Made by a program: the position numbers and the translations under genes
The notes under the pieces: model-generated
Seen by the model: only the letters and a program-made list of their open reading frames with translations
The model's database searches: none
What the model was told of the DNA's origin: nothing
Assembly: GCF_022478115.1 (NCBI RefSeq)
Contig: NZ_JAKGSC010000006.1
Coordinates: 54,830 to 118,829 of the forward strand
DNA from: Tenacibaculum aquimarinum
GTDB lineage: Bacteria > Bacteroidota > Bacteroidia > Flavobacteriales > Flavobacteriaceae
Direction of reading: 5' to 3'
Length of the DNA: 64,000 nucleotides
In this document: piece by piece, positions 1 through 8,290 of the stretch
Position numbering within the stretch: the stretch's first letter is position 1
Layout: every line of letters begins with the position of its first letter

Positions 1-127
1 CTTTATTCCAGAAGAAGATAAATGGGTAACCTTAAAAGTATCTGCTTCTGCATTAAAAAACATAAATAGAAAAGGAATTGCTGCTGTTATTAAAGAAGCA
101 AGAGCAAAAGGATTCTTAACAAAATAA
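1..127 (+). CDS. rpmB: 50S ribosomal protein L28, C-terminal part
   Basis: Partial gene cut by the window edge; the reading frame begins at base 2. The visible 41 residues match the tail of flavobacterial L28, with the features '(F)IPEEDKWVTLKVSA' and a lysine-rich end 'ARAKGFLTK'. L28 is a large-subunit ribosomal protein that binds 23S rRNA. It is followed after 29 bases by rpmG and then a DUF4295 gene, the usual Bacteroidota order, so the three are probably one operon. Its start and promoter lie outside the window. Confidence 0.9.
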   Translation, partial: FIPEEDKWVTLKVSASALKNINRKGIAAVIKEARAKGFLTK

Positions 128-156
128 TTCCTTTTTAGGATTAAAATTTTAGCACA

Positions 157-339
157 ATGGCAAAAAAAGGAAACAGAGTACAGGTTATTTTAGAATGTAC
201 TGAGCACAAAGCAACAGGACAACCAGGAACTTCTCGTTATATTACAACAAAAAACAAGAAGAACACTCCAGATAGAGTTGAGTTAAAGAAATTTAACCCA
301 ATTTTAAAGAAAATGACAGTTCATAAAGAAATTAAATAA
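157..339 (+). CDS. rpmG: 50S ribosomal protein L33
   Basis: A complete 60-residue L33, the normal length for Bacteroidota. It begins [17 protein letters not shown], has the conserved '[16 protein letters not shown]' core and ends in the typical '[10 protein letters not shown]' tail. It is a structural protein of the large ribosomal subunit near the E site. Only one Cys is present, so this is the zinc-independent (C-minus) form. It sits between rpmB and a DUF4295 gene in the same direction with short gaps, which supports co-transcription and translation-related regulation. Confidence 0.95.
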   Translation: MAKKGNRVQVILECTEHKATGQPGTSRYITTKNKKNTPDRVELKKFNPILKKMTVHKEIK

Positions 340-366
340 TTAGCTACGGCTTTAAATTTATACAAG

Positions 367-519
367 ATGGCAAAGAAATCAGTAGCATCGTTACAAACAG
401 GAGCAAAAAGATTAAGTAAAGCAATTAAAATGGTAAAATCTCCAAAAACAGGAGCTTACACATTTGTTGAAGCTATTATGGATCCATCTGCTGTAGATGC
501 CTTTTTAGCAAAAAAGTAA
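367..519 (+). CDS. DUF4295 family protein
   Basis: A 50-residue basic protein, MAKKSVASLQTGAKRLSKA..., ending 'AVDAFLAKK'. Small proteins of this kind (DUF4295) are found directly downstream of rpmG in most Bacteroidota, and the position here (27 bases after L33) matches. The high Lys/Arg content and ribosomal-operon location suggest a ribosome-associated protein. That role is an inference; no catalytic motif is visible. A strong terminator follows at once, so this is the last gene of the operon. Confidence 0.9.
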   Translation: MAKKSVASLQTGAKRLSKAIKMVKSPKTGAYTFVEAIMDPSAVDAFLAKK

Positions 520-541
520 ACATTTTACTTACATAAAATAT

Positions 542-577
542 AAAGCTACTTTCTTAAATAGAGAGTAGCTTTTTTTT
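542..577 (+). terminator. Rho-independent terminator of the rpmB-rpmG operon
   Basis: A 9-base inverted repeat (aaagctact / agtagcttt) is followed by a run of T residues, 23 bases after the DUF4295 stop codon. Confidence 0.85.
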
Positions 578-617
578 ATATCTTGCATTTTGTCATTAAG
601 TGCGTAGCCAAAAGGTT

Positions 618-750
618 GGGCGTTACTTTATTCTGAAGGCATTCAGGACCAAGTCGGGCTTTACACTATATCTTTTTTCCGCTGTTATTTCTTGCGAAGG
701 CAAGAATAAGATCAAAAAAAAGGATGCCGTTTCAATCCCTAACGCACGTA
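618..750. repeat. Dispersed intergenic repeat, copy 1
   Basis: Contains 'gggcgtt', 'gtcgggctttacac', 'tatatctttttt', 'aaggatgccgtttcaatc' and the end core 'caatccctaacgc'. The same blocks recur at about 7033, 9778, 10291 (inverted), 18541 and 50552, always between genes. A short open frame across it is not a credible gene: it has no ribosome binding site and its codons come from the repeat. Confidence 0.75.
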
Positions 751-825
751 TTTATAATGACAAAGTGTCAAATTTAAGTCTTGGCATAATTTTTAAGGTA
801 TAATTAGAGAATACAAACCAAACAC

Positions 826-1779
826 ATGAGTTTTTTTAAAAACATATTTTCAAAAGATAAAAAGGAAACCTTAGATAAAGGGTTAGAGAAATCTAAAACC
901 AATTTCCTAAATAAAATGTCTAAAGCCGTAGCTGGTAAATCTAAAGTAGATGATGATGTTTTAGATAATTTAGAAGAGGTTCTGGTAGCATCAGACGTTG
1001 GTGTAAATACCACCTTAAAAATTATTGATAGAATAGAAGCAAGAGTTGCTAAAGATAAATATTTAGGAACCGACGAGTTAAATAGAATTCTACGTGAAGA
1101 AATAGCCGGATTATTATCAGAAACAAATCTTGGTAACGATACAGATTTTACAGTTCCTGAAAATAAAAAACCATATGTATTAATGGTTGTTGGAGTAAAT
1201 GGAGTAGGTAAAACTACAACTATTGGTAAGTTAGCTTCACAATTTAAAAAGAAAGGCTTAAAAGTTGTTTTAGGAGCAGCAGATACATTTAGAGCAGCAG
1301 CAATAGATCAATTACAAGTTTGGGCAGACAGAGTAGATGTGCCAATTGTACGCCAAGAAATGGGGTCTGATCCAGCTTCTGTAGCGTTTGATACCTTGCA
1401 ATCTGCAGTAACGCAAAATGCCGATGTTGTAATTATAGACACAGCAGGTCGTTTACACAATAAAGTAAACTTAATGAATGAGCTTACAAAGATAAAACGT
1501 GTAATGCAAAAAGTGGTAGCAGATGCTCCGCACGATGTATTATTAGTTTTAGACGGCTCAACAGGACAAAATGCATTTGAACAAGCAAAACAATTTACTA
1601 AAGCAACAGAAGTAACTTCTTTAGCGGTAACCAAATTAGACGGAACCGCAAAAGGTGGTGTTGTAATTGGTATTTCAGACCAATTTCAAATACCTGTAAA
1701 ATATATTGGTGTAGGAGAAGGAATAGACGATTTACAAGTTTTTAACAAACACGAGTTTGTAGATTCATTTTTTAAGTAA
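826..1779 (+). CDS. ftsY: Signal recognition particle receptor FtsY
   Basis: A 317-residue SRP GTPase that docks ribosome-SRP complexes at the inner membrane for co-translational insertion. The N-terminal helical domain spans roughly residues 1-110, without the long acidic A domain of E. coli FtsY, as is normal in Bacteroidota. The G domain has G1 GVNGVGKTTT near residue 123, the 'DTFRAAAIDQL' region, G3 'DTAGR', G4 'TKLDG' and the 'GVGEGIDDL' closing loop. It is monocistronic here: a dispersed repeat lies upstream and a strong terminator downstream. Confidence 0.96.
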   Translation: MSFFKNIFSKDKKETLDKGLEKSKTNFLNKMSKAVAGKSKVDDDVLDNLEEVLVASDVGVNTTLKIIDRIEARVAKDKYLGTDELNRILREEIAGLLSETNLGNDTDFTVPENKKPYVLMVVGVNGVGKTTTIGKLASQFKKKGLKVVLGAADTFRAAAIDQLQVWADRVDVPIVRQEMGSDPASVAFDTLQSAVTQNADVVIIDTAGRLHNKVNLMNELTKIKRVMQKVVADAPHDVLLVLDGSTGQNAFEQAKQFTKATEVTSLAVTKLDGTAKGGVVIGISDQFQIPVKYIGVGEGIDDLQVFNKHEFVDSFFK

Positions 1780-1799
1780 CTATTAATTCGTATCAAATT

Positions 1800-1837
1800 A
1801 AAAAACTCCTTTCTATAATTTAGAAAGGAGTTTTTTG
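1800..1837 (+). terminator. Terminator of ftsY
   Basis: Inverted repeat aaactcctttct / agaaaggagttt followed by a T run, about 20 bases after the ftsY stop. Confidence 0.85.
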
Positions 1838-1872
1838 TTTTCTGAAATAAAGCTCATTTTACTTTTATTTGT

Positions 1873-2736
1873 TTATGGAACTTTATAACCTTGGCATTCG
1901 GTTAAAAGCGTAAACCAATCTTCTAATTCTAACTGAATACTTAACGCTTTATTTGCATTTTTAATTCGTTCTTTATTAGTGGTTCCAATTACTGGTGATA
2001 TATTGGCAGGATGTTTTAATATCCAACTTAAAAGAATAGCATCTTCCGAAATACTATATTTTTTCGAGAATGTTTTTAAAACGTTTTTTATTCTTGTAGT
2101 TTGCTCATTTTCTTCTTTAAATACATTTCCTAATGGACTCCAGCTCATTGGTTGAATGCTATTTTGTAGCATTTGGTCTAAAGTTCCATTTAACATTGCT
2201 TTATGTTGTGTAAGTGAAAATTCAATTTGGTTTACTGAAATCTTAATTTTATCAGAAATAAGATCTACTTGTGATGGTGTAAAATTTGACACTCCAAATT
2301 CTCTAATTTTTCCGCTTTCTTGTAATTTATTAATTGCTTCAGCAATTTCATTTGGGTGCATTAAAGGACTTGGTCTATGTAGTAAAAAAACATCTAAATA
2401 ATCAGTATTTAGGTTTTTTAAAGATTCCTCAGCACTCCAAATAATATAATCTTTCGAATAATTGTAATGTTTTATTTTATTATTTCTGGTTTTTCCAACG
2501 TATTGAATACCACATTTAGAAATAAGTTGAATTTCTTCTCTTTGAATTTTACTTTCTCTTAATGCCTTTCCAAAATTTCTTTCAGTTGTGTAATCTCCAT
2601 AAATATCTGCATGGTCAAAGGTTGTATTGCCGTTTTCTGCACAAAAATAAATCATTTCGGCTTGTTCTTCTGTTGTTAATTTTTTGCCCCAATCTCCCCA
2701 AGACATGCAGCCAATAATTATATTTGATGTATTCAT
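1873..2736 (-). CDS. Aldo/keto reductase
   Basis: A 287-residue NAD(P)H-dependent oxidoreductase with a TIM-barrel fold. The catalytic tetrad is visible: Asp and Tyr in 'FDHADIYGDY', Lys in 'QLISKCG', and His in 'DVFLLHRPSP'. 'REFGVSNFT' and 'SWSPLG' are typical barrel motifs, and the C-terminal 'PVIGTTNKERI' binds the cofactor. It resembles the YdhF-type branch. It is convergent with ftsY. The physiological substrate cannot be told from sequence. Confidence 0.9.
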   Translation of the reverse strand: MNTSNIIIGCMSWGDWGKKLTTEEQAEMIYFCAENGNTTFDHADIYGDYTTERNFGKALRESKIQREEIQLISKCGIQYVGKTRNNKIKHYNYSKDYIIWSAEESLKNLNTDYLDVFLLHRPSPLMHPNEIAEAINKLQESGKIREFGVSNFTPSQVDLISDKIKISVNQIEFSLTQHKAMLNGTLDQMLQNSIQPMSWSPLGNVFKEENEQTTRIKNVLKTFSKKYSISEDAILLSWILKHPANISPVIGTTNKERIKNANKALSIQLELEDWFTLLTECQGYKVP

Positions 2737-3120
2737 ATTTATTTTTAAATTTTAATAATTCAGTATATGGATTTCTTCTCAATCATAATAATTTAGAAAA
2801 AGCATGTTGAGTTTTTGTTCCGTTTGATTTTATGTTTTTTATACTTTGTTTAAATTCAAAGCCTTTTTTCTTTTTTTTTTCAATAAGCATATGTCGATAT
2901 GTATTTTGCTTTAAATTCAATATGATTTTGATATTCATTAATAATTTTTTAATCACTTTTAGTTGGAATAGTTCCTGTCAAAATTGGATTATATTTTTCA
3001 GGTTTTCTTATTTTTTTAATTGTCTAATATTCAACGTTAGCGAAGTTACCAAAAATGAGTGTAGAAACAAACTTAATTTGATTGTTAGAATTTCTATACT
3101 TTGTTTATCTTTGATATCGA
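2737..3120. other. Intergenic region between divergent genes
   Basis: 384 bases of very AT-rich sequence between the divergent aldo/keto reductase and HMG-CoA lyase genes. A frame stays open from 2832 into the lyase, but its translation is Phe/Ile/Asn-rich and unlike lyase N-termini, so I treat it as non-coding. The only signal I recognise is a -7 element just before the lyase start. Confidence 0.5.
3106..3113 (+). promoter_or_regulatory. Bacteroidota -7 element (TATCTTTG) before HMG-CoA lyase
   Basis: Matches the TAnnTTTG consensus. A TTTG lies at 3077-3080 in roughly the -33 position. Only seven bases separate the element from the ATG at 3121, so the message would have almost no leader. 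Confidence 0.45.
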
Positions 3121-3977
3121 TGAGCAACAAAGTGAAAATTATTGAATGTCCAAGAGATGCAATGCAAGGTATTAAAAGTCATTTCATTTCTACGGAAAAG
3201 AAAGTACTGTATATCAATTCCTTACTAAAGGTTGGTTTTGATACTATTGATTTTGGAAGCTTTGTATCGCCAAAGGCAATTCCTCAAATGAGAGATACTG
3301 CTGAAGTGTTATCTAAATTAGATTTATCTTCAACAACTAGTAAATTATTAGCCATCGTTGCTAATGTTCGAGGTGCAAATGATGCTTCTCAATTTGAAGA
3401 AATAGATTATTTAGGCTATCCGTTTTCAATTTCAGAAAACTTTCAAATGCGTAATACACATAAAACAATATCGCAATCTATAGAAACGTTACAAGAAATT
3501 TTAAGTATTGCAAATAGAACTAATAAAGAGGTTGTTGCGTATTTATCTATGGGTTTTGGTAATCCCTATGGAGATCCTTGGAATGTAGAAATAGTAGGTG
3601 AGTGGACAGAGAAATTGTCTAAAATGGGCGTTAAAATTTTATCGCTTTCAGATACAATAGGAAGCTCAACACCAGAAGTTATCGATTACCTGTTTTCAAA
3701 TTTAATTCCACAATATCCAACAATTGAATTTGGTGCACATTTACATACAACACCAGACAAATGGCATGAAAAAGTTAATGCAGCTTACAAAGCAGGTTGT
3801 ATGCGTTTTGATGGTGCAATTAAAGGTTACGGAGGTTGTCCAATGGCAAAAGACGATTTAACAGGTAACATGCCAACAGAAAAATTATTAAGTTATTTTA
3901 CAACAGAAAAAGCAGAAACAGGTATAAAACCAATGAGTTTTGAAAGTGCTTATAATAAGGCTTTAGAGGTGTTTTAA
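3121..3977 (+). CDS. mvaB: Hydroxymethylglutaryl-CoA lyase
   Basis: A 285-residue TIM-barrel lyase (HMGL-like) that cleaves HMG-CoA to acetoacetate and acetyl-CoA, the last step of leucine breakdown. Visible motifs are 'IIECPRDAMQGI' at the N-terminus (the usual first strand with the metal-binding Asp), the metal-ligand 'HLHTT', and the catalytic Cys loop 'GGCPMA' near the C-terminus. The start at 3121 is chosen because homology begins at 'KIIECPRDAMQ'; the longer upstream frame adds a low-complexity tail unlike the family. A TAnnTTTG promoter element sits immediately upstream. Confidence 0.92.
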
Positions 3978-4040
3978 GTTGATTATGTCATCTTGAGCGC
4001 AGTCGAAAGATTGTTTCAACTTCTATCAAAAAAATAAAAA

Positions 4041-5636
4041 ATGAAAAAATTACAATCAATATTATATTTCGCAACAATACTATTATTGTTTTCTTGTGGA
4101 TCTTCCTCAACAACTACTTCAAAAGAGGTGAAAGAAACTAAACAAGCAGTATTGCTTCCACAGAAAGTTGTTGTAGAGCAAACCGTTACAAATGACCCAA
4201 ATACTATTGAGTTTAACTTTTTACAGTTGAATGATGTCTATGAAATAGCACCAATTCAAGGAGGTAAGTTTGGTGGAATGGCAAGAGTTCAAGCGGTTCA
4301 TAATGCTTTGTTAGAAGAAAACCCGAATACAATGATGGTTATGGCTGGCGATTTTTTAAATCCGTCTTTATTAGGAACCATTAAAGTAGATGGAGAACGT
4401 TTACGAGGTAAACAAATGATTGATGTAATGAATTACATGAATTTCGATTTAGTTGCATTTGGTAATCATGAGTTCGATTTAGGTTACAACGATTTACAAA
4501 AGCGTTTAAATGAAAGTAATTTCGAATGGCTTTCAGGAAACGTAATGCATAATAAAGGAGGAAGAAATTTCTATTTTGAAAAAGTAGTAAACGGTAAGAA
4601 ATTTCCTGTAAACGATACGTTTATTCAGGAACTTACAGATGCAGATGGAACAAAAATTAAAGTAGGTTTTATAAGTGTTTGTGTGCCTTCTAATCCAAGA
4701 GATTATGTGTCTTATGGAGATGTTTTAATAGAGGCAGAACGTTCTTATTTAGATTTAAAAGACCAAGTGGATATTGTTATTGGTTTAACACATGTTACAC
4801 TTGAACAAGACAAACAAATAGCACAATTATTACCAAATGTTCCTTTAATTATGGGCGGACATGAACATACTAATAGTAATGATTTTGTTGGGAATGTTCA
4901 AATTTCTAAAGCAGATGCTAATGCAAAAACTGCTTATATTCACAGGATAAGTTACAATACAATTACAAAGGAAACTACTGTAAAATCAGAATTAAAAGAA
5001 ATTAACGATAGAATTCTTAGAGACGAAGAAGTTGGAGTAGTAGTAGACAAATGGCAAACACTTTTAAAAGCTAAAATCAAAGAGATTATAGCTAATCCAG
5101 ACCAAGTAATTTATACTGCAACTGTTCCTTTAGATGGTAGAGATACGCCAACAAGAAGTAAACAAACTAACTTAGGAGAAATTATAACAAAATCTATGAG
5201 TTATGCTTTTAATAATGAAGTAGATTGTGCCTTGGTAAATGGAGGTTCTATTAGAATTGACGATGTTTTAGAAGGAGATATAAATTCCGTAGATATTTTT
5301 AGAGTTTTACCTTATGGAGGCGCAATTTTAAAAGTAGATATTAAAGGTAGTTTATTAAAGAAAGTTTTAGATTTTGGAGTTCAAGCAGCAGGAACAGGAG
5401 CTTATTTGCATAGACATAATGTAGAAAAAGTAGGAGAGGATTGGTTAGTTAAAAATCTTCCTATAAATAACGATCAAATTTATAAAGTAGCTTTCTCTGA
5501 TTACTTATTAAAAGGATTCGATATTCCTTTTTTATCTGATAAAAATCCAGGTGTACTAACAGTTTTTCAACCGGCTAATACAGATTTATCTTATGATATT
5601 AGAAGAGCTATCATTTCATATCTAAAAACCCTATAA
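4041..5636 (+). CDS. 5'-nucleotidase / metallophosphatase lipoprotein (UshA-like)
   Basis: A 531-residue secreted lipoprotein with signal and lipobox 'LLLFSCGSSS' (Cys at residue 19). The N-terminal metallophosphoesterase domain shows 'LQLNDVYEI', 'GDFLNPS', 'FGNHEFDLGY' and 'MGGHEHTN', the two-metal site. The C-terminal 5'-nucleotidase domain shows 'NGGSIRID' and 'RVLPYGG'. The family releases phosphate and nucleosides from extracellular nucleotides. Here both domains are in one protein, whereas many Bacteroidota split them into two genes. The porin-like gene downstream has its own promoter. Confidence 0.9.
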   Translation: MKKLQSILYFATILLLFSCGSSSTTTSKEVKETKQAVLLPQKVVVEQTVTNDPNTIEFNFLQLNDVYEIAPIQGGKFGGMARVQAVHNALLEENPNTMMVMAGDFLNPSLLGTIKVDGERLRGKQMIDVMNYMNFDLVAFGNHEFDLGYNDLQKRLNESNFEWLSGNVMHNKGGRNFYFEKVVNGKKFPVNDTFIQELTDADGTKIKVGFISVCVPSNPRDYVSYGDVLIEAERSYLDLKDQVDIVIGLTHVTLEQDKQIAQLLPNVPLIMGGHEHTNSNDFVGNVQISKADANAKTAYIHRISYNTITKETTVKSELKEINDRILRDEEVGVVVDKWQTLLKAKIKEIIANPDQVIYTATVPLDGRDTPTRSKQTNLGEIITKSMSYAFNNEVDCALVNGGSIRIDDVLEGDINSVDIFRVLPYGGAILKVDIKGSLLKKVLDFGVQAAGTGAYLHRHNVEKVGEDWLVKNLPINNDQIYKVAFSDYLLKGFDIPFLSDKNPGVLTVFQPANTDLSYDIRRAIISYLKTL

Positions 5637-5697
5637 GTTTTAAAATATCCATATTTCTTTTTTCTTTATTTTTATTTAAAATAAATCTAAATAATAC

Positions 5698-5727
5698 TTG
5701 TTAGATTAAAATTGGTGACTATATTTG
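5698..5727 (+). promoter_or_regulatory. Bacteroidota-type promoter of the porin gene
   Basis: TTG at 5698-5700, then exactly 19 bases, then TATATTTG at 5720-5727, matching the TTG-N19-TAnnTTTG form of the Bacteroidota primary sigma factor. The porin start lies 43 bases after the -7 element. Confidence 0.7.
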
Positions 5728-5769
5728 CAGTCGAAAATTTAATCACTATTTATATTTAATCTAATTAAG

Positions 5770-6951
5770 ATGAAAAAAGTATTATTCTTATTATTAACAA
5801 GTTTTACACTTCTATCAATGGCACAAAGTGCGCCTCAAGATAGTATTCCTACAAACCCTCAGAATCAAAAAAATGCAGCACAACGTATTTTATCTTCTAA
5901 CTTAGCTCAAAAAGGCTTAACAGTTGGTGGTTATGGAGAAATTACTTACAACAGAGCAACAGGAAAAAATGCAGAATTAGACGTACAACGTTTAGTTTTA
6001 TTATTTGGATACAAGTTTTCAGATAAAGTACAGTTTGTAACAGAAGTAGAATTTGAACACGTAAACGAAGTATACGTAGAGCAAGCATTTTTACAATATA
6101 CAGTTGCAGAAAATGTTAATCTTCGTGGAGGTTTAATGTTAGTTCCAATGGGAATTGTAAATGAATACCACGAACCAACAACGTTTAACGGAGTTGAGCG
6201 TCCAAGTATGGATGGAGCAATAATTCCAACAACTTGGAGAGAAATTGGAGTAGGTGTTTCAGGTAGATATGACGAAGCGTCTTTACGTTACCAAGCCTAT
6301 ATTTTCAACGGATTTCAAACAACAACTTCAGATGGTAATGGAAACATTACTGGAGGTAAGTTAGGTGGAAGTAGCGGTTTACGTGGCGGAAGACAAAAAG
6401 GAGCAAAGTCTAACTTTAACAATCCTAACTTCTCGGCAAAATTAGATTACTACGGTTTACCAGGATTACGTTTAGGCTTATCAGGTTATTTTGGTAGAAC
6501 ACAATCTCCAGTAGATGTAGAAAATATTGACGGAGCTGACGTTGGTCTTTCAATGTTTGGATTCGATGCACGTTACGCATACCAACGTTTTACAGCGCGT
6601 GGTCAATTTATTTATGCAGATTTATCAGATACAGAAGCATATAATTTAGCAACAGGAAAAGATTTAGGAAGCGCATTACAAGGATATTATTTAGAAGCAG
6701 CTTATAATTTATTACCACAACGTAAAAAACAACAACTTTTTGGATTTGTTCGTTACGAGGATTATAACACACACGCAGATGTAGATGGTGCTTTAGCAGA
6801 AAACTTAACTTATGATCGTCAAGAATGGACAGTTGGTTTAAGCTATAAAATTGCTCCAGGAGCGGTTGTAAAAGCAGATTACCAATTTAAAGACAATGCT
6901 TTAAACCAAGATACAAAACAATTAAATTTAGGAATAGGAGTTTGGTTCTAA
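5770..6951 (+). CDS. Outer-membrane porin (phosphate-selective porin O/P-like)
   Basis: A 393-residue beta-barrel with a signal peptide ending near 'LLSMAQ'. The mature part has alternating aromatic strands such as 'GGYGEITYNRA', 'VQFVTEVEFEHV' and 'AFLQYTV', and the signature 'RGGLMLVPMGIVNE', common in Bacteroidota porins related to OprO/OprP. It ends in an aromatic residue after 'LNLGIGVWF', the outer-membrane insertion signature. Downstream lie an FMN-binding protein and a small membrane protein, a possible functional set. Substrate specificity cannot be read from the sequence. Confidence 0.8.
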   Translation: MKKVLFLLLTSFTLLSMAQSAPQDSIPTNPQNQKNAAQRILSSNLAQKGLTVGGYGEITYNRATGKNAELDVQRLVLLFGYKFSDKVQFVTEVEFEHVNEVYVEQAFLQYTVAENVNLRGGLMLVPMGIVNEYHEPTTFNGVERPSMDGAIIPTTWREIGVGVSGRYDEASLRYQAYIFNGFQTTTSDGNGNITGGKLGGSSGLRGGRQKGAKSNFNNPNFSAKLDYYGLPGLRLGLSGYFGRTQSPVDVENIDGADVGLSMFGFDARYAYQRFTARGQFIYADLSDTEAYNLATGKDLGSALQGYYLEAAYNLLPQRKKQQLFGFVRYEDYNTHADVDGALAENLTYDRQEWTVGLSYKIAPGAVVKADYQFKDNALNQDTKQLNLGIGVWF

Positions 6952-6992
6952 ACTAAAATATAGACAAAATTGTAATTAATTTTTGTTGACTA

Positions 6993-7031
6993 AAAGCCAA
7001 TGCAAAGTAAAATTTGTGTTGGCTTTTTTTT
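6993..7031 (+). terminator. Terminator of the porin gene
   Basis: Inverted repeat aaagccaa / ttggcttt followed by a run of T residues, just after the porin stop. Confidence 0.75.
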
Positions 7032-7032
7032 A

Positions 7033-7118
7033 TGGCGTTCCCTTTCAGGTCGTGCTTTTCACTATATCTTTTTTCTCGTGCCTCAAAAAAAGGATGCCGT
7101 TTCAATCACTAACGCGGG
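7033..7118. repeat. Dispersed intergenic repeat, copy 2
   Basis: Shares 'ggcgttccctttc', 'cactatatctttttt', 'aaaaggatgccgtttcaatc' and 'ctaacgcg' with the copy at 618-750, in the same orientation. Overlapping short open frames here are repeat-derived and not called as genes. Confidence 0.7.
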
Positions 7119-7193
7119 TGTTTTTGCTAGCTTATTCCATAAAACAACACTATTTTTCTTTTTATTTAGATTAATTCTAATTACTTTTGCTGC

Positions 7194-7730
7194 ATGAATA
7201 TGAAACGTTTTTTAGCTTTATTTCTTGTTTTAATTTCATTTACATTTTTTTCGTTTAATATATCAAATAGACTGCAAAAAAAAGTAGCAAAAGAAATTAA
7301 AAAAACCTTCTCTGTAGAAGACTTTTCTTTAGAAAGTATTTCAGTTTCAGACGCTGTAAATAAGCAGCTTACGCAAACAATTACAAAAGAAAACTTATTT
7401 AAGATTAGCAACAATAATCAGCTATTGGGTTATGCTTATGTAGACAAAGCACCAAGCAAAACAGACGAATTTGATTATTTAATACTACTTAACAAAGAAC
7501 TAATTGTAGCAAAAACCAAAATATTAATTTACCGAGAAGATTATGGTGGAGAAATAGGTAGCAAACGTTGGTTAAAACAATTTATCGGAAAAACGTTTAA
7601 AGATACGTTAACGTACGAGCAAGATATTATTGCAATTTCTGGCGCAACAATTTCCGCTTCTTCAATGACAATAGCAGTAAACAAGTTTTTACAAAACTTG
7701 GCTATTTTACATCAAAACAAGGTTTTTTAA
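7194..7730 (+). CDS. FMN-binding domain protein (RnfG/NqrC-like)
   Basis: A 178-residue protein with an N-terminal hydrophobic signal/anchor (residues 5-23) and a C-terminal FMN-binding domain. The sequence 'ISGATISASSMT' near residues 151-162 matches the S(T)GATxS motif in which a Thr is covalently flavinylated by ApbE. 'GGEIGSKRWLKQF' is the preceding conserved segment. It lies in the cell envelope and probably carries electrons. It overlaps the next gene at its stop, so the two are translationally coupled. A TACTTTTG element ends only 4 bases before the ATG at 7194; ATG at 7200 is an alternative start. Confidence 0.8.
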   Translation: MNMKRFLALFLVLISFTFFSFNISNRLQKKVAKEIKKTFSVEDFSLESISVSDAVNKQLTQTITKENLFKISNNNQLLGYAYVDKAPSKTDEFDYLILLNKELIVAKTKILIYREDYGGEIGSKRWLKQFIGKTFKDTLTYEQDIIAISGATISASSMTIAVNKFLQNLAILHQNKVF

Positions 7731-8230
7731 TGCAGTTTAACGGTTTAATTAAACAATTTCCTAAAGAAATAAGATATTTAATAGTAGCCTTTTTAGTTAC
7801 TTTAAGTATTGGTTTTTATGGTGGAATTTCATTTGTTAGAACAACAACAGATGCAAATCCAACCGGAATAGAAGAGCGCTATTTAGGTAACGAAGTAGAT
7901 GAAAATGCTACCAAAATGAAGTTCAAAAAATCTGAAGGAGAAATTATGACAACCGTTCACAGTCATATTTTATCACTTTCCGTTATCTTCTTTATGGTTT
8001 CTTTGCTTTTAGCAACTACAAGCGTAAATCAGAAGTTAAAAATGTTTTTAATGATAGAACCGTTCTTTTCATTAGTTTTTACTTTTGGAGGTATTTATTT
8101 TCTATGGAAAGATATCCTTTGGATGAAATATCTAATTATGTTTTCAGGAATGTTAATGACATTAACCTACACAGCTTCAGTTTTTTTAATTTTGAAAGAA
8201 CTTTTTAGTACCAAAAAGAATAACCTTTAA
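7730..8230 (+). CDS. Small integral membrane protein coupled to the FMN-binding protein
   Basis: A 166-residue membrane protein of unrecognised family. Four hydrophobic segments are visible (about residues 16-35, 77-97, 104-122 and 130-155). Between the first two is a polar, probably periplasmic loop with 'GIEERYLGNEVDE' and, just before the second, 'TVHSHILSLS', whose paired His residues could bind haem or metal (inference). Its start overlaps the stop of the FMN-binding gene, arguing for a joint role in envelope electron transfer. Confidence 0.7.
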   Translation: MQFNGLIKQFPKEIRYLIVAFLVTLSIGFYGGISFVRTTTDANPTGIEERYLGNEVDENATKMKFKKSEGEIMTTVHSHILSLSVIFFMVSLLLATTSVNQKLKMFLMIEPFFSLVFTFGGIYFLWKDILWMKYLIMFSGMLMTLTYTASVFLILKELFSTKKNNL

Positions 8231-8290
8231 TTAATATAAACAATCATTAATTTGTTGTAAATTTGCTCGCAATTATATCTTAATTGCACC

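Noticed and set aside
600..803. Open frame of 67 codons after the ribosomal protein operon
   Set aside because: It coincides with a dispersed repeat, lacks a ribosome binding site, and a similar frame does not persist in other copies.
1308..1634. Minus-strand open frame inside ftsY
   Set aside because: Shadow of a gene with complete SRP-GTPase motifs.
2832..3120. N-terminal extension of HMG-CoA lyase (open frame from 2832)
   Set aside because: The extra 96 residues are low-complexity Phe/Ile/Asn-rich sequence unlike the family, and a -7 promoter element lies inside it just before the family start.
6983..7197. Two short open frames after the porin gene
   Set aside because: They consist of a terminator and a copy of the dispersed repeat.
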